Source: JABMPR01 sp964508765 (GTDB taxonomy: Bacteria; Fidelibacterota; UBA8477; JABMPR01). From it: a stretch of 64,000 bases of DNA. The DNA lies in NCBI GenBank assembly GCA_964508765.1, contig CAZDVD010000008.1, positions 1-64,000 on the forward strand. Reading direction: 5' to 3'. The notes under the pieces are model-generated. The model did not search any database and was not told the origin of the DNA. It saw only the letters and a program-made list of their open reading frames with translations. A program made the translations under genes and the position numbers. Of the stretch, positions 8,304 through 17,931 are shown one piece after another (the first letter of the stretch is position 1; each line of letters begins with the position of its first letter).

Positions 8304-9896
8304 TTATCTTTTCAGGAAAACAAACTTACCCGCGTAAACCTTCCCTCCAGATTTCACTGAGAAAATCATTAACTGATTTGCCAGATACATACTGGAAGGA
8401 ATGGTGATCATGATAACTCTTTCAGTCTCTTGGGTAAGCTTTAAGGCAGCGAGTTTCCTGCCACGGATATCATATAGAACAGCTTGGTCTGAAAGTTCAC
8501 TCACGCCATTGGGTAGCACCATGCGAATCTCACCTGATTGTCCGGGATTGGGGTAAACCAGACAATTTCTGGCGTTGCTTCCATTGAGATTTGGAAAGAA
8601 ACTAGTGATGTCGGGGATACCCCAGCCATAGGTGTTATTGGGAGCATGTGCCTGATCTCCGAAGTCCTGAAAAATAGAAATGACAGAATCAGGTGTAAGC
8701 TGGGGATGAGCCTGAAGAAGCAGAGCTGCCAGACCGGCAATCTGCGGAGCGGCGAATGATGTTCCATTGCCCCTCCTGAAACTACTTACTACACCAGCTG
8801 CCATATACACATCACTTCCTTGAGCAACCACGTTGGGCTTGATACGTCCATCATAGGTGGGACCGCGGCTGGAAAAGGATGTTATATCCTGCTGGGTATC
8901 TATGGCACCAACTGACAAAACATGGGGACTGTCAGAAGGTGGCCAAATGCTACTGGGGGAAGAGCCCTCATTTCCTGCGGAGTTAACCACCAGGATGCCC
9001 CGTTCTGCAGCGATGTTGGCGGCCCTGGTAATGATGGTGGTTTCCCCATCCAGAGCAGATAGGGGGTAATCTTCAGTGGGATCATCAAATTGCTGAAAGT
9101 AATTAAGAGAAGTGGTGATAATGTCAACACCGAGAGAGTCTGCCCACTCCATAGCAGCGACCCAATTATCCTCCTCTGCATGAGACTCACTGAATACATC
9201 CTCAGTACGAGCCAACAGATAAGTCGATTTATAGGCCGGGCCAATTAATTCACCTTGATAGTTGCCTGATATGATGCTGAGCACGTTGATCCCATGCTCA
9301 TGTCCAGGTCCTGAGGCATCCACTTCCTGATCCACAAAATCAAACTGGGATAGGATATCCGTATCATTAAAAACGGGGTGTTCAGTATTGAAGCCGGTAT
9401 CAAATACACCTACCAGAACTCCCCTTCCATCATAGCCAAGTCGGTGGAGTTGGGGAATATTCAGCATCTCGTTTTGCCCCTGAGATTGGCCATAGCCAAC
9501 TACTGAATTTTTGGACAATCTGGAGGTCTGAAATGTTTCATCGATCCGATTTTTGGGAGACCGTGCTACCGGGGAAATGCTGTGAACAAATGGAAAATTC
9601 TGAAGATCATTAAGCTGGGTCTCGTCTTCAATCACAACGCTAACAGCATTCAGAAATCTTGAGGTGTGTCTGATTCGATAACTTGCAGACCGCAATTGTG
9701 CCAGTTGGGATTCAGAGACAGCAGAGTACCTCGATGTGTTTTCTGATCCACGTTTTGCCAGTCGCTGTTCTGCTCGAGCTGTTAATTGTACAGGTTTAGC
9801 AGTTGCGTCCGTTTCCAGAAAAACCCAGTAGGGCTTTTCTCCAGCACTGAGGGCACTGACAAGAAAAAGGAACGGAATGAAACGTTTGAGGAACAT
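8304..9896 (-). CDS. Secreted S8 (subtilisin-like) serine protease with C-terminal sorting domain
   Basis: A 530-residue subtilase. Signal peptide at residues 1-18 or so; a propeptide-like region to about 140; the catalytic triad is visible as Asp166 (VGVFDTGF), His201 (GHEHGINV) and Ser380 (GNGTSFAAP), with the oxyanion Asn in NSAGNEG near 309. The last 85 residues resemble a T9SS type A sorting domain (CLVYPNPGQSGEI, YDIRGRKLAAL, ending KFVFLKR), although the signature is PNPG rather than PNPFNP. It should be secreted and probably cell-surface attached or released. It has its own 5' region and lies upstream of tetR on the same strand. Confidence 0.9.
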   Translation of the reverse strand: MFLKRFIPFLFLVSALSAGEKPYWVFLETDATAKPVQLTARAEQRLAKRGSENTSRYSAVSESQLAQLRSASYRIRHTSRFLNAVSVVIEDETQLNDLQNFPFVHSISPVARSPKNRIDETFQTSRLSKNSVVGYGQSQGQNEMLNIPQLHRLGYDGRGVLVGVFDTGFNTEHPVFNDTDILSQFDFVDQEVDASGPGHEHGINVLSIISGNYQGELIGPAYKSTYLLARTEDVFSESHAEEDNWVAAMEWADSLGVDIITTSLNYFQQFDDPTEDYPLSALDGETTIITRAANIAAERGILVVNSAGNEGSSPSSIWPPSDSPHVLSVGAIDTQQDITSFSSRGPTYDGRIKPNVVAQGSDVYMAAGVVSSFRRGNGTSFAAPQIAGLAALLLQAHPQLTPDSVISIFQDFGDQAHAPNNTYGWGIPDITSFFPNLNGSNARNCLVYPNPGQSGEIRMVLPNGVSELSDQAVLYDIRGRKLAALKLTQETERVIMITIPSSMYLANQLMIFSVKSGGKVYAGKFVFLKR

Positions 9897-10354
9897 CCCA
9901 TAAAACTACAAGGAGATTGAGGGTAATGAACAGAACTTTTATTCACTTTTCATGATTGCCCGAATTGGCATCAAATGAGTTCCGACTCAATTCTAAGGTG
10001 GAGCGGTGTTCAAACTTTACAGTCTCCATTTCAAGTGATTATTCCAACATATTGTGTGAATGTTACTCATTGGAGCATGTTAATTTCAGTTCATTCAAGG
10101 GGCAATGGTGTGCATGTCAAAATCATCTCTTGTCACCATAATGTTACACCACTTGAAATTTCGCAATATTTTATTAACAGAAAAAACTCTAAACCTATTT
10201 ATGCATTGTGTTTATATATATTATAAATAATGATTTAGGGGTGTTTAATTGTGCTGGCATGACCTTTGTGGTATATTAAAGAAATTGTGAGAAGATCAAT
10301 TTGCCAAATTAAATTGATTCCCTGAACAACAACATCAGGCGAGGAGATAGAGCC
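9897..10354. other. 458-bp divergent intergenic region
   Basis: This spacer separates two divergent S8 protease genes. It is AT-rich near 10140-10300. It must hold promoters for both genes, but I cannot assign -35/-10 boxes with confidence. Short open frames inside it have no protein-like composition or ribosome-binding sites. A GAGGAG at 10341-10346 is the ribosome-binding site of the next gene. Confidence 0.5.
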
Positions 10355-13300
10355 GTGTATAAGACCATACATAAATCCATATTTCTTTTGATGATTCCAG
10401 GCATTCTTTTTTCCCGGGATATCTCTAGCACCTCCATGCAGAAGCTCTCGGCTGATCTCCAGAGGGTTATTTCCGAGAAGACCACAAAGACCGCAAGGGA
10501 TATACAGATAATAGACACCCCTTTTTCAAAAGTCCAGACAGTAAAAGGACCATCGCAGGAGGTTTTATATCCTGTTACGATTAGGAGCACAGATATTGAA
10601 GCCGTCAAGGCTGCTGGTATTCAAACCAACTCTGACTATCCAGGTTTCTCCACTGCCAGAGTGACTCGTGAGCAATTACTCGAATTGTCTGAACTCGGTG
10701 CAGTAACCAGCGTTTTTCAGGGAGATATACTATATCCCCTTAATGATCTAGCAGTAAGTCTTTCCGGGGCTGATCTGGCTCACGATGGATATTTGAACAG
10801 TGAGGCCTATGATGGCACGGGTGTCATCATTCTGGTAATTGATACTGGGATTGACTGGACGCACCTTGATTTCCGTGATCCATCTGATACAACCAGTCGC
10901 ATATTATACATTTGGGATCAGACCTTAGATTCTACTGGAACAGAGGAAACCCCTGCTGGAAGAGGTGGGTCTGACTTTGCTGGCTTACATTATGGGGTTG
11001 AATACACAAAAGAAGATATTGATAAAGAGCTTGATGGATCTCCTGAAGGTTTTGTTCGCACCAAGGATACCAATGGTCATGGAACGGTGGTTGCCGGCGC
11101 AGCTGCTGGGAATGGCGCTTCAGCGCTCAACGGAAAGTACAAAGGGATGGCTCCCAAGGCCGACATCATTGTAGTAAGAGCCGGGGCAGATAGTTTTGAG
11201 GAAAACAATGTTATAGATGCACTTACTTATGCTAAAGAGATTGCTGCAGATCTTGTGAAACCTGTGGTTGTCAATCTTAGTCTAGGCAGCCAGAGCAATG
11301 CTCACGATGGCACCAGTACGCTTGATCAAGCAGTAAACAGCTTTACTAGTTTAGGTTTAGCAGCGGGAAGAGTTGCAGTTGTAGCCGCAGGAAATGCAGG
11401 GAACGAAGATATTCATGTAACTGGAAATGTCGACGCCGATACAACAGAGAATTTAACTATTACAATACCATCCTATTCTCCCTTTGATGGCATAGTAGAC
11501 GATGTCTTCCAGCTGGAATTATGGTGGAGTAATGATAGTAGCACTACTGTTATCTTGGATTCACCCAGTCACGCCCGCGTAACACGCACTAGCGCCGGTG
11601 GTGACTTTAGTGACCCAGGGGGATTTGTATTAATTGGAACTGATGGTATAGTTGATATGAACAATATAATTACCACTGATCATAGCAATGGGCAGAGGAT
11701 GACGGAGCTCACTGTCGCAGACTATACTGGAGCAGCTCTTGCGACAGGTACCTGGACATTGGAATTAACCAATAATACGAACACGACCATGACCTATCAT
11801 GCTTGGTTGTACTACAGTAACATGAAAAAAGAATCCACGGACGAAGAAGTCACGATATCGAATGGAAATCATAATTACACAATTGCTTCACCAGGAACAG
11901 CCAGTTCTGCTATCACGGTTGGTGCCTACACAGCTCGTTGGAGGTGGTACTCAAGTCTCTATGACACAACCGTTGGTTTTTCTGGGACAAATCTTAGTGA
12001 TGATATTGCTTATTTTAGTAGCATTGGTCCTACCCGTGATGGAGCTCAAAAGCCGGATATCTGTGCTCCAGGTCGAGGCCTTATCTCCACGACATCCACT
12101 GACAATACACCTGATAGCAAATCAGATTCTGCTAAGACAATTAAAGCCGATAAATATATTCTCACTGAGGGCACAAGCGGTGCGTCTGGTGTGGTCAGCG
12201 GTGCTGTGGCACTCCTTTTAAATAAAACTCCTAATATGACAGCAGATCAGGTTAAATCTAAAATAACCTTAAATGCTGACAGGGATACCTATACCGGCGG
12301 AGTAGCAAACTATACATGGGGTTCTGGGAAACTCAATATTTTTGAAGCCATGGCCGCAGAAATCAAAACATCTACTACGTTTCATCATGACGTTTATATA
12401 TATGATTCATGGGATAGCTTGAAGGCTACTTCTATCACTGACACCTATAAGGAAGCCGTGAGATTCACTCCTGCTACCCAAGGAGATGTTTCAGGAGCAT
12501 TTTTTCATACCCACACAACATTGGGATCCAGTGGGTCAATTTCATTTGAAATTTGGTCAGACTATCAAGGCGGTCCGAGTGTTAAACAAGGTTCCACAGT
12601 TACACTTAGTGTAACAGATATAAGTAAAAACTCTTGGAATTATGTGTCTCTGGTAGATGCCGGAGTTCGCGTTTTAGCATTGACAGATTATCATCTTGTC
12701 ATCGACAATACCTCAGAAGCAAGTTTCTCACTATTAAAGGAAACTGCTATCTCAGGAATTGACAATAGATCCACCGGGTATCATGGGGGACCACTTTGGG
12801 GCGCATATACCGATCGAGATTGGCTGATTCGCCCAGTAGTATCAACCAACGAGGAGCCCACTGATTACTCTCTTCCAGTTGAACTGTCTTTTTTCAACGC
12901 CGGGACTTATAAAGGTCAAATGGTTCTGAAGTGGGCCACTGAAAGTGAAACAGAGAATCAGGGTTTCAGGATTGATCGTCGCAAGAGCGGCACTGAAGAC
13001 TGGAAACTCATTGCCGACCATACCAAGGATCCCAAACTTGAGGGTCAGGGTAACTCTACTTCCAGAACCGATTACATCTATTATGACAAAACCGTCAAAA
13101 CAGGTGTTATGTATGACTATTGCCTCACCGATATCCCTTATACATCTGACTATCAGCCCAATTCCATTGTTCTGGAAGGCATCCAGTTACGCATAGAGAA
13201 ATTTACACTCCACAAGAACTATCCTAATCCTTTCAATCCAGCCACAACCATTGGCTATGAATTACCAAAGAATTCAGATGTTCAGATTAAAATCATGGAT

Positions 13301-13474
13301 GTGAAGGGTCGCGAGGTTCAATCCTGGAGTCATCAAGCTCAGGATGAGGGCTATCATGAAATGGTCTGGGCCGGTGTGGATCATGCTGGTAAACCTGTGA
13401 GCGCTGGACTCTATCTGCTTACCGTTCAGGCTGGGAATAACTTCCAGAGTAGGAAGTTGTTGCTGCTCAAATAA
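10355..13474 (+). CDS. Large secreted S8 serine protease with T9SS type A sorting domain
   Basis: A 1039-residue protein starting at GTG 10355, with GAGGAG 8 nt upstream and a signal peptide in residues 1-21. The triad is Asp163 (LVIDTGIDWTHLDF), His242 (TNGHGTVVAG) and Ser608 (TEGTSGASGVVSG). A long insertion between the His and Ser contains a jelly-roll-like beta region, as in PCS-type subtilases. After the protease domain (to about 670) comes a beta-sandwich region, a segment starting LPVELSFF with W-A-T-E-S-E-T-E-N typical of FCB secreted proteins, and a canonical sorting domain (NYPNPFNPATTIGYELP, ending KLLLLK). It is expected to be secreted through the T9SS and digest protein outside the cell. 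It is followed by a strong hairpin. Confidence 0.93.
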   Translation: MYKTIHKSIFLLMIPGILFSRDISSTSMQKLSADLQRVISEKTTKTARDIQIIDTPFSKVQTVKGPSQEVLYPVTIRSTDIEAVKAAGIQTNSDYPGFSTARVTREQLLELSELGAVTSVFQGDILYPLNDLAVSLSGADLAHDGYLNSEAYDGTGVIILVIDTGIDWTHLDFRDPSDTTSRILYIWDQTLDSTGTEETPAGRGGSDFAGLHYGVEYTKEDIDKELDGSPEGFVRTKDTNGHGTVVAGAAAGNGASALNGKYKGMAPKADIIVVRAGADSFEENNVIDALTYAKEIAADLVKPVVVNLSLGSQSNAHDGTSTLDQAVNSFTSLGLAAGRVAVVAAGNAGNEDIHVTGNVDADTTENLTITIPSYSPFDGIVDDVFQLELWWSNDSSTTVILDSPSHARVTRTSAGGDFSDPGGFVLIGTDGIVDMNNIITTDHSNGQRMTELTVADYTGAALATGTWTLELTNNTNTTMTYHAWLYYSNMKKESTDEEVTISNGNHNYTIASPGTASSAITVGAYTARWRWYSSLYDTTVGFSGTNLSDDIAYFSSIGPTRDGAQKPDICAPGRGLISTTSTDNTPDSKSDSAKTIKADKYILTEGTSGASGVVSGAVALLLNKTPNMTADQVKSKITLNADRDTYTGGVANYTWGSGKLNIFEAMAAEIKTSTTFHHDVYIYDSWDSLKATSITDTYKEAVRFTPATQGDVSGAFFHTHTTLGSSGSISFEIWSDYQGGPSVKQGSTVTLSVTDISKNSWNYVSLVDAGVRVLALTDYHLVIDNTSEASFSLLKETAISGIDNRSTGYHGGPLWGAYTDRDWLIRPVVSTNEEPTDYSLPVELSFFNAGTYKGQMVLKWATESETENQGFRIDRRKSGTEDWKLIADHTKDPKLEGQGNSTSRTDYIYYDKTVKTGVMYDYCLTDIPYTSDYQPNSIVLEGIQLRIEKFTLHKNYPNPFNPATTIGYELPKNSDVQIKIMDVKGREVQSWSHQAQDEGYHEMVWAGVDHAGKPVSAGLYLLTVQAGNNFQSRKLLLLK

Positions 13475-13490
13475 CCCGAAATTTTGTGTT

Positions 13491-13544
13491 AGAATAAGCC
13501 GTTGTGTCTTCCTGAGCCTGTCGAAGGACACAACGGCTTATTCT
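13491..13544. terminator. Long inverted repeat, probable bidirectional terminator / REP element
   Basis: Arms of 18 bp (AGAATAAGCCGTTGTGTC at 13491-13508 and its exact complement at 13527-13544) surround an 18-nt loop containing CCTGAGCCTGTCGAAGG. It sits between convergent genes. There is no long T-run on either side, so it may be a mobile REP-like palindrome that also stops transcription. A diverged second piece, with TCGACGGAGCC and CTCGGGATGAC, runs on to 13612. Confidence 0.65.
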
Positions 13545-13559
13545 TTGCAGGGCATAAAT

Positions 13560-13612
13560 GTATCCCTCGACGGAGCCTGTGCTGAGTCTAGTCGAAGTAC
13601 TCGGGATGACGA
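13560..13612. repeat. Dispersed repeat fragment, copy D
   Basis: The sequence 'TCCCTCGACGGAGCC ... CTCGGGATGAC' resembles the tail of the repeat near 35860-35885 (TCCCTCGACTCCGCTCGGGATGAC, split here by an insertion). It is non-coding and lies next to the 18-bp inverted repeat. Confidence 0.4.
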
Positions 13613-13630
13613 ATCAAGAATTTTGCAAGT

Positions 13631-15013
13631 TTATGATAGTGGTTTGAGACGGGCAGTGAAATGGCGCAAAACCTTCGCCTGGTATTCAATCTCATACCCC
13701 TTGATTTTTCCCCTGTCTTCGAATAATTCAATAATATTCTCAGCCACATATTGCATCTGACTATTGGTATAAACCCGGCGTGGAATCGCTAGCCGAACCA
13801 GCTCCAGATCAGGATAAACCGTTTCGCCTGATTCAGGATCGTCGTGGGCAAACATGAGACTACCGATTTCCACAGCCCGAATACCTGCATGAGCATAGAG
13901 TGCCACGGTCAGGGCAATGCCAGGAAATTGAGATTGGGGAATATGAGACAAAAAATTCTTCGCATCCAGATAGACCGCATGACCACCTGTTGGTCTTAAA
14001 ATGGGCACGCCTGCTTCAATGAGACGATCGCCTAGTTCCTCCACTTGAGAAATCCTGTAGGTTAGATAGTCTTCCTGCAGGACTTCTTCCAGTCCTCGGG
14101 CAATGGCTTCCAGGTCACGTCCAGCCAGTCCCCCATAGGTTGGGAAGCCTTCAATCAAAACGAGACGATTGGTGATTTGCTGGGCCAACTCATCATCATT
14201 GGTGGCAAAGAATCCACCCATGTTCACCAGAGCATCTTTCTTGGCACTCATGGTACAACCGTCAGCATATGAAAACATCTCATTGGCAATTTCCAGGATG
14301 CTTTTTTCCTGATACCCAGCTTCCCTGGTCTTGATGAAATAGGCATTCTCTGCAAAACGACAGGCATCAATGTAGAAAGGAATATTGTGTTTGTGGAGCA
14401 ACTCAGAGGTTTCTCTGATATTGGCCATGGATACGGGTTGACCACCACCGGAATTATTTGTGATGGTGAGCATGCCGATGGGAATTCTCTCTGGACCAAC
14501 TTCATCAATGAGCTTAGCCAGCTTATCCAAATCAATATTGCCCTTGAAATCAGCAATAGCCTGGGTGTCTTTGGCAATATCCACTACCAGATCAATCGCT
14601 ACCCCACCATTATATTCAACGTTAGCGCGGGTCGTGTCAAAATGATTGTTGTTTGGAATAACCAGATTCTCTGTGTCCTTGAGAATAGTTGAAAACAAAA
14701 GATTCTCAGCAACACGCCCCTGATGTGTGGGGATGACATGCTTGAAACCAAAGATCTCATTAACCTTCTCTTCGAAATGGAAATAATTTTTGCTGCCGGC
14801 GTAGGATTCATCACCCTTCATCATGCCGGCCCACTGATTGTCACTCATGGCGCTGGTGCCACTATCCGTGAGTAAATCGATGTAAATTTTTTCAGCAGGG
14901 ATATTAAAGACATTATATCCAGCATCCTGTATCACAGCGAGCCGTTCCCAGTCGGTAGTCCGGGCAATAGCTTCAATAGTTTTGATCCTAAACGGTTCTG
15001 GTGGATACTTCAT
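13631..15013 (-). CDS. tnaA: Tryptophanase (beta-eliminating lyase, PLP-dependent)
   Basis: A 460-residue protein collinear with tryptophanase and tyrosine phenol-lyase. Seen: EPFRIKTIEAI at the N-terminus, IDLLTDSGTSAMSDNQWAGM, THQGR, the PLP lysine in MSAKKDAL (second Lys, residue 259), EGFPTYGGLAGRDLEA, and LRHFTARLKPL at the C-terminus. Two specificity positions favour tryptophanase: FDTT (Asp, where tyrosine phenol-lyase has Thr in FTTT) and AVEIGS (where tyrosine phenol-lyase has the phenol-binding Arg in MERG). The reaction would be L-tryptophan to indole, pyruvate and ammonia, in the cytoplasm. It stands alone on the minus strand without an obvious tryptophan transporter. Tyrosine phenol-lyase is the alternative. 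Confidence 0.85.
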   Translation of the reverse strand: MKYPPEPFRIKTIEAIARTTDWERLAVIQDAGYNVFNIPAEKIYIDLLTDSGTSAMSDNQWAGMMKGDESYAGSKNYFHFEEKVNEIFGFKHVIPTHQGRVAENLLFSTILKDTENLVIPNNNHFDTTRANVEYNGGVAIDLVVDIAKDTQAIADFKGNIDLDKLAKLIDEVGPERIPIGMLTITNNSGGGQPVSMANIRETSELLHKHNIPFYIDACRFAENAYFIKTREAGYQEKSILEIANEMFSYADGCTMSAKKDALVNMGGFFATNDDELAQQITNRLVLIEGFPTYGGLAGRDLEAIARGLEEVLQEDYLTYRISQVEELGDRLIEAGVPILRPTGGHAVYLDAKNFLSHIPQSQFPGIALTVALYAHAGIRAVEIGSLMFAHDDPESGETVYPDLELVRLAIPRRVYTNSQMQYVAENIIELFEDRGKIKGYEIEYQAKVLRHFTARLKPLS

Positions 15014-15049
15014 GATTATTTCCCTTTAAAATTGGTATAGGCTGTTTCT

Positions 15050-15727
15050 CTACAGCCGAAAATGGATGGGCAAGATGACCTGAAAAGTAACGGGGCGTTC
15101 ATCGTATTGAGCAGCCACCCAGATGCAGGTATTAATAGCAGTTAATCCTGCCTCATCAAGGTCGGGATAACTGGATTTTAAAAGCTGGATATCTGAGAGG
15201 GTCCCATCAGCCTCAATAATGATTGAATACCAGCTTACGCCTGTTCTATTCATTTCACGAGCCATCTCTGGATACTCCAGGATTTGATAGAGGTATTGGT
15301 ATCCTCCAGATGGTTCCACTCCAGAATCGAGGAGCTTATAGTCTTTTTCCAGAAACTCAGGTGGGAAGGCAGGATATGCTTGTTCCCAATTCGCAAAGCG
15401 TTCAGAAAATGTCTCTGTCAATTTCTGGTCTGCTTCAATCTTTTTAAATGCTTCTGGATAGATCCAGGTTGAACTATCACTGATTCCCAACCGATTGTAA
15501 ACCTCAACCAGATAGGGGTAGGTCTCTGGATAGAGGATGCGTTGATCTGCTTTAATGACGCGTTCCAGATCAATCCTTGCCTGTGCAAGCTGATCTTCCT
15601 GTTTAAAAATGATGGCTTTGGCACCGCGGAAGAAATAATAGCTCTCATCAGCATTCGTGGGCTCAGGAATATCAATTCCAGCCAGAGGGTTCTGGGGTGC
15701 TATACAATGAGAGAGTAAAATGCTCAT
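15050..15727 (-). CDS. Putative lipoprotein with TonB-like C-terminal domain
   Basis: From the ATG at 15727 this is 225 residues. The middle part is helical and TPR-like (YYFFRGAKAIIFKQEDQLAQARIDLERVI). The last 90 residues match the TonB C-terminal fold: 'GVSWYSIIIEADGTLSDIQLLKSSYPDLDEAG' style strands and a final VILPIHFRL. The reading frame continues in phase upstream of the ATG as I-I-K-F-K-S-Q-L-I-V-V-F-V, which completes a convincing lipoprotein signal peptide ending in LLSHC. The true start may thus be a rare ATC/ATA codon at 15766-15761, just after the AAAGGA that ends the upstream hydrolase gene. There is no long N-terminal transmembrane/proline-rich linker, so it is not a standard TonB; it may be a periplasmic partner of the TonB system. 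Confidence 0.7.
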   Translation of the reverse strand: MSILLSHCIAPQNPLAGIDIPEPTNADESYYFFRGAKAIIFKQEDQLAQARIDLERVIKADQRILYPETYPYLVEVYNRLGISDSSTWIYPEAFKKIEADQKLTETFSERFANWEQAYPAFPPEFLEKDYKLLDSGVEPSGGYQYLYQILEYPEMAREMNRTGVSWYSIIIEADGTLSDIQLLKSSYPDLDEAGLTAINTCIWVAAQYDERPVTFQVILPIHFRL

Positions 15728-15770
15728 AACAAAAACGACAATAAGTTGTGATTTGAATTTTATGATATTC

Positions 15771-16640
15771 CTATCCTTTCTTGAACTGAATTTGAAAAAA
15801 TGTGTCGACCCGTTCCCAGAAACCGGGTTCGTGATGACAGTTTGAATGCCCACGTTCTGAGATGAGCCAATAGTCACATTGCCCGGGTCGCGCTGCTTTG
15901 TTGAGTTTCTCACCTTGATGAGGGGGTACCACCTTATCATCTTCACCGTGAATAACCAGAAATGAAGCGTCTGCTTTGGCAATATTATTTACTGGGGCGA
16001 ATTGCTCATATTTCACACCCATTTTAATTTCGATCTGTTTCAGAATGAGCCATCTGAAAAAGGCTGGGATATGGAGTTTCTTAAATTCATGCTGCATCAC
16101 ATCGACGGGATGTGCAGGGGCTCCAACTGTGACTACCGCTTTGATGGCCGGTTCAATGGCAGCGGCATATATGGATCCAGCCCCGCCAATCGAGAGACCA
16201 ATGACACCCACCTTGTTTTTATCAATATCACGGGTGAGTGCGTATTGTACAGCAGCTTTAACATCTTGACCAAATTTATACATGGAAGCATGGTCATCCT
16301 GATCACTGGAACCATGATGACGGGCATCAAAGGCCAGCAGGTTGTAATTGAAGGGGTGGAGATGTTGAATATAGCGGAGCATGCGTCCCAGATTCCGACT
16401 CCATCCATGTACCAAGATAAGGATTGGTGCCTGTTTTGAGTCTTCCTCTGCAGGAATCCACCAGCCATAGAGTGTTCTATTGTTTTCAGTCGGGAAGCGA
16501 ACTTCCTCATATTCCAGACCAAGTTTTTCTGGGGTGTCGCTATGCTTGTTTGGCTTGAGGGCATACATTTTCAAAGTGAAAAACCGAACGAGCAGGATGA
16601 GCAAAATGAAGGCAATGATAATGAGGGTTGGAATAGTCAT
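15771..16640 (-). CDS. Membrane-anchored alpha/beta hydrolase
   Basis: A 289-residue hydrolase with an N-terminal hydrophobic anchor (about residues 3-24). Seen: the oxyanion HGWSRN region, the nucleophile elbow GLSIGGAG, the acid in HGEDDKVV and the catalytic His in RGHSN. These are the Ser-Asp-His triad elements of the serine esterase/peptidase alpha/beta fold. The substrate is not predictable; small-ester or lipid hydrolysis is likely. Its stop codon lies 4-7 bases from the probable start of the TonB-C lipoprotein gene, so the two are co-transcribed. Confidence 0.85.
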   Translation of the reverse strand: MTIPTLIIIAFILLILLVRFFTLKMYALKPNKHSDTPEKLGLEYEEVRFPTENNRTLYGWWIPAEEDSKQAPILILVHGWSRNLGRMLRYIQHLHPFNYNLLAFDARHHGSSDQDDHASMYKFGQDVKAAVQYALTRDIDKNKVGVIGLSIGGAGSIYAAAIEPAIKAVVTVGAPAHPVDVMQHEFKKLHIPAFFRWLILKQIEIKMGVKYEQFAPVNNIAKADASFLVIHGEDDKVVPPHQGEKLNKAARPGQCDYWLISERGHSNCHHEPGFWERVDTFFQIQFKKG

Positions 16641-16784
16641 AAGGCTTTTAAACTAAAGTGGTTCCTATTGAAAAGCTAGCTTAGCGTTGCTTGAAAACCA
16701 GGGGGCTACGTGCAATTTTTGGGCCTTATCCGCTTTGTCCCAAAAAAGATGTGTGATAAATGGAAACAAAAATCATCTTAAGGC

Positions 16785-17702
16785 ATGTATTACAAGGTCA
16801 TGAATTTCACAAACACCAGAATTCTACTTAGTCTACTCCTACTTGTTGGCGTGGCTATGGCAGAAACACCTTCACATCAGCTATTGACCTATCCCTTCAG
16901 TAATCGCTCAGCCGGCATGGGTGGGGGTCGAGCCGTAGACGCCTCTGGCAATCTTGATATTCAGGGTAATCCGGCCAGTGCCAGTTTTATTCAGGGTTTA
17001 CAGGGACAGGTTGGATTTGTAAATCATCTTGTGGGGATACAGGGCTTCGCCGGAGGTGGTGTATTGCCTCTTGAGCGACATCGTATCAGTGCCGAATTGA
17101 TTTATTTTGATTATGGTCTGTTTGACAGAACAGATGTTGTGGGCACCAATCAGGGTACCTTTGGTTATCATGAGCTGGCAGCAGCTCTGGGTTATGCTTT
17201 CAAGTTTTCAGAGGGATTCCGTCTGGGCGGACGTGTCGGTCGCTATACCAGAGTGGCTGATGGAAGCACCTTTGGTGACTTTTACTATGATATTGGGGGT
17301 ATCTATCATAACCAGGATGATTCTCTGACCATCGGTGTTTACCTGGCTTCCGTGGCCCTGGGTGAAAGCGGAGAAACCCTTCCCACCCAATTGCATATTG
17401 GCAGCTCAAAAATACTTTCCCATTTACCCCTGCGACTCAATGTTGAAGGTATTTATGGGTTCAACGATCAAATCCGTTTTACTCTGGGAGGTGAAATACT
17501 TGTTCACCCGAATTTCAGAGTGCGTCTCGGTGTGAATTCTAATCGCTTTGATCTGCAAACGGGTGTGACAGAATCTGATTTTATTGCCGGAGCGTCTGGT
17601 GGTTTTGCTATTGATTGGCAGGGCATGCTCATCGAATCTGCCACACAGAGTTTCGGAGCAGCAGGTTGGGTCAGCCAGATTTCCATTGCGTATCGCCTAT
17701 AA
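16785..17702 (+). CDS. PorV/PorQ-family outer-membrane beta-barrel protein
   Basis: A 305-residue protein with a signal peptide (cleavage after VAMA, about residue 26). The mature N-terminus has the pattern seen in PorV/PorQ and UPF0164 proteins: 'SNRSAGMGGGRAVDASG' followed by GNPAS. The rest alternates hydrophobic and glycine-rich strands and ends in a barrel-closing aromatic/hydrophobic strand (ISIAYRL). PorV-type proteins act in type IX secretion as carriers of cargo at the outer membrane, which fits the nearby T9SS cargo genes. A second ATG at 16800 may be the real start (AAGG just upstream of both). PorQ-like or a general transport barrel are the alternatives. Confidence 0.75.
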   Translation: MYYKVMNFTNTRILLSLLLLVGVAMAETPSHQLLTYPFSNRSAGMGGGRAVDASGNLDIQGNPASASFIQGLQGQVGFVNHLVGIQGFAGGGVLPLERHRISAELIYFDYGLFDRTDVVGTNQGTFGYHELAAALGYAFKFSEGFRLGGRVGRYTRVADGSTFGDFYYDIGGIYHNQDDSLTIGVYLASVALGESGETLPTQLHIGSSKILSHLPLRLNVEGIYGFNDQIRFTLGGEILVHPNFRVRLGVNSNRFDLQTGVTESDFIAGASGGFAIDWQGMLIESATQSFGAAGWVSQISIAYRL

Positions 17703-17931
17703 CCAAGGCTTCCTGAGGCTTTTGTCGGTTAATTGTTTCCCTGCGTAGTCACGTTCCACCCAACACTCATAAATATATATGGACACGTAACTGTATGCTG
17801 ATTTGCCAGCAAAAAGACCCATGCTTTCACTTTATTCATGATTATACTACTTATCTAAGCAAAAGCTGAGTGTGTGATGTGTCACCCTCTCAGATCAAGC
17901 AGGGAGTTAGCTTAGAAATGAAAAGTGAGTT

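Noticed and set aside
9956..10226. Two overlapping open frames in the divergent spacer
   Set aside because: Odd composition, no ribosome-binding site and no motif; the region is more likely promoter DNA.
13631..15013. Tyrosine phenol-lyase
   Set aside because: Two substrate-determining positions match tryptophanase (FDTT and AVEIGS) rather than tyrosine phenol-lyase, though this is motif-level evidence only.
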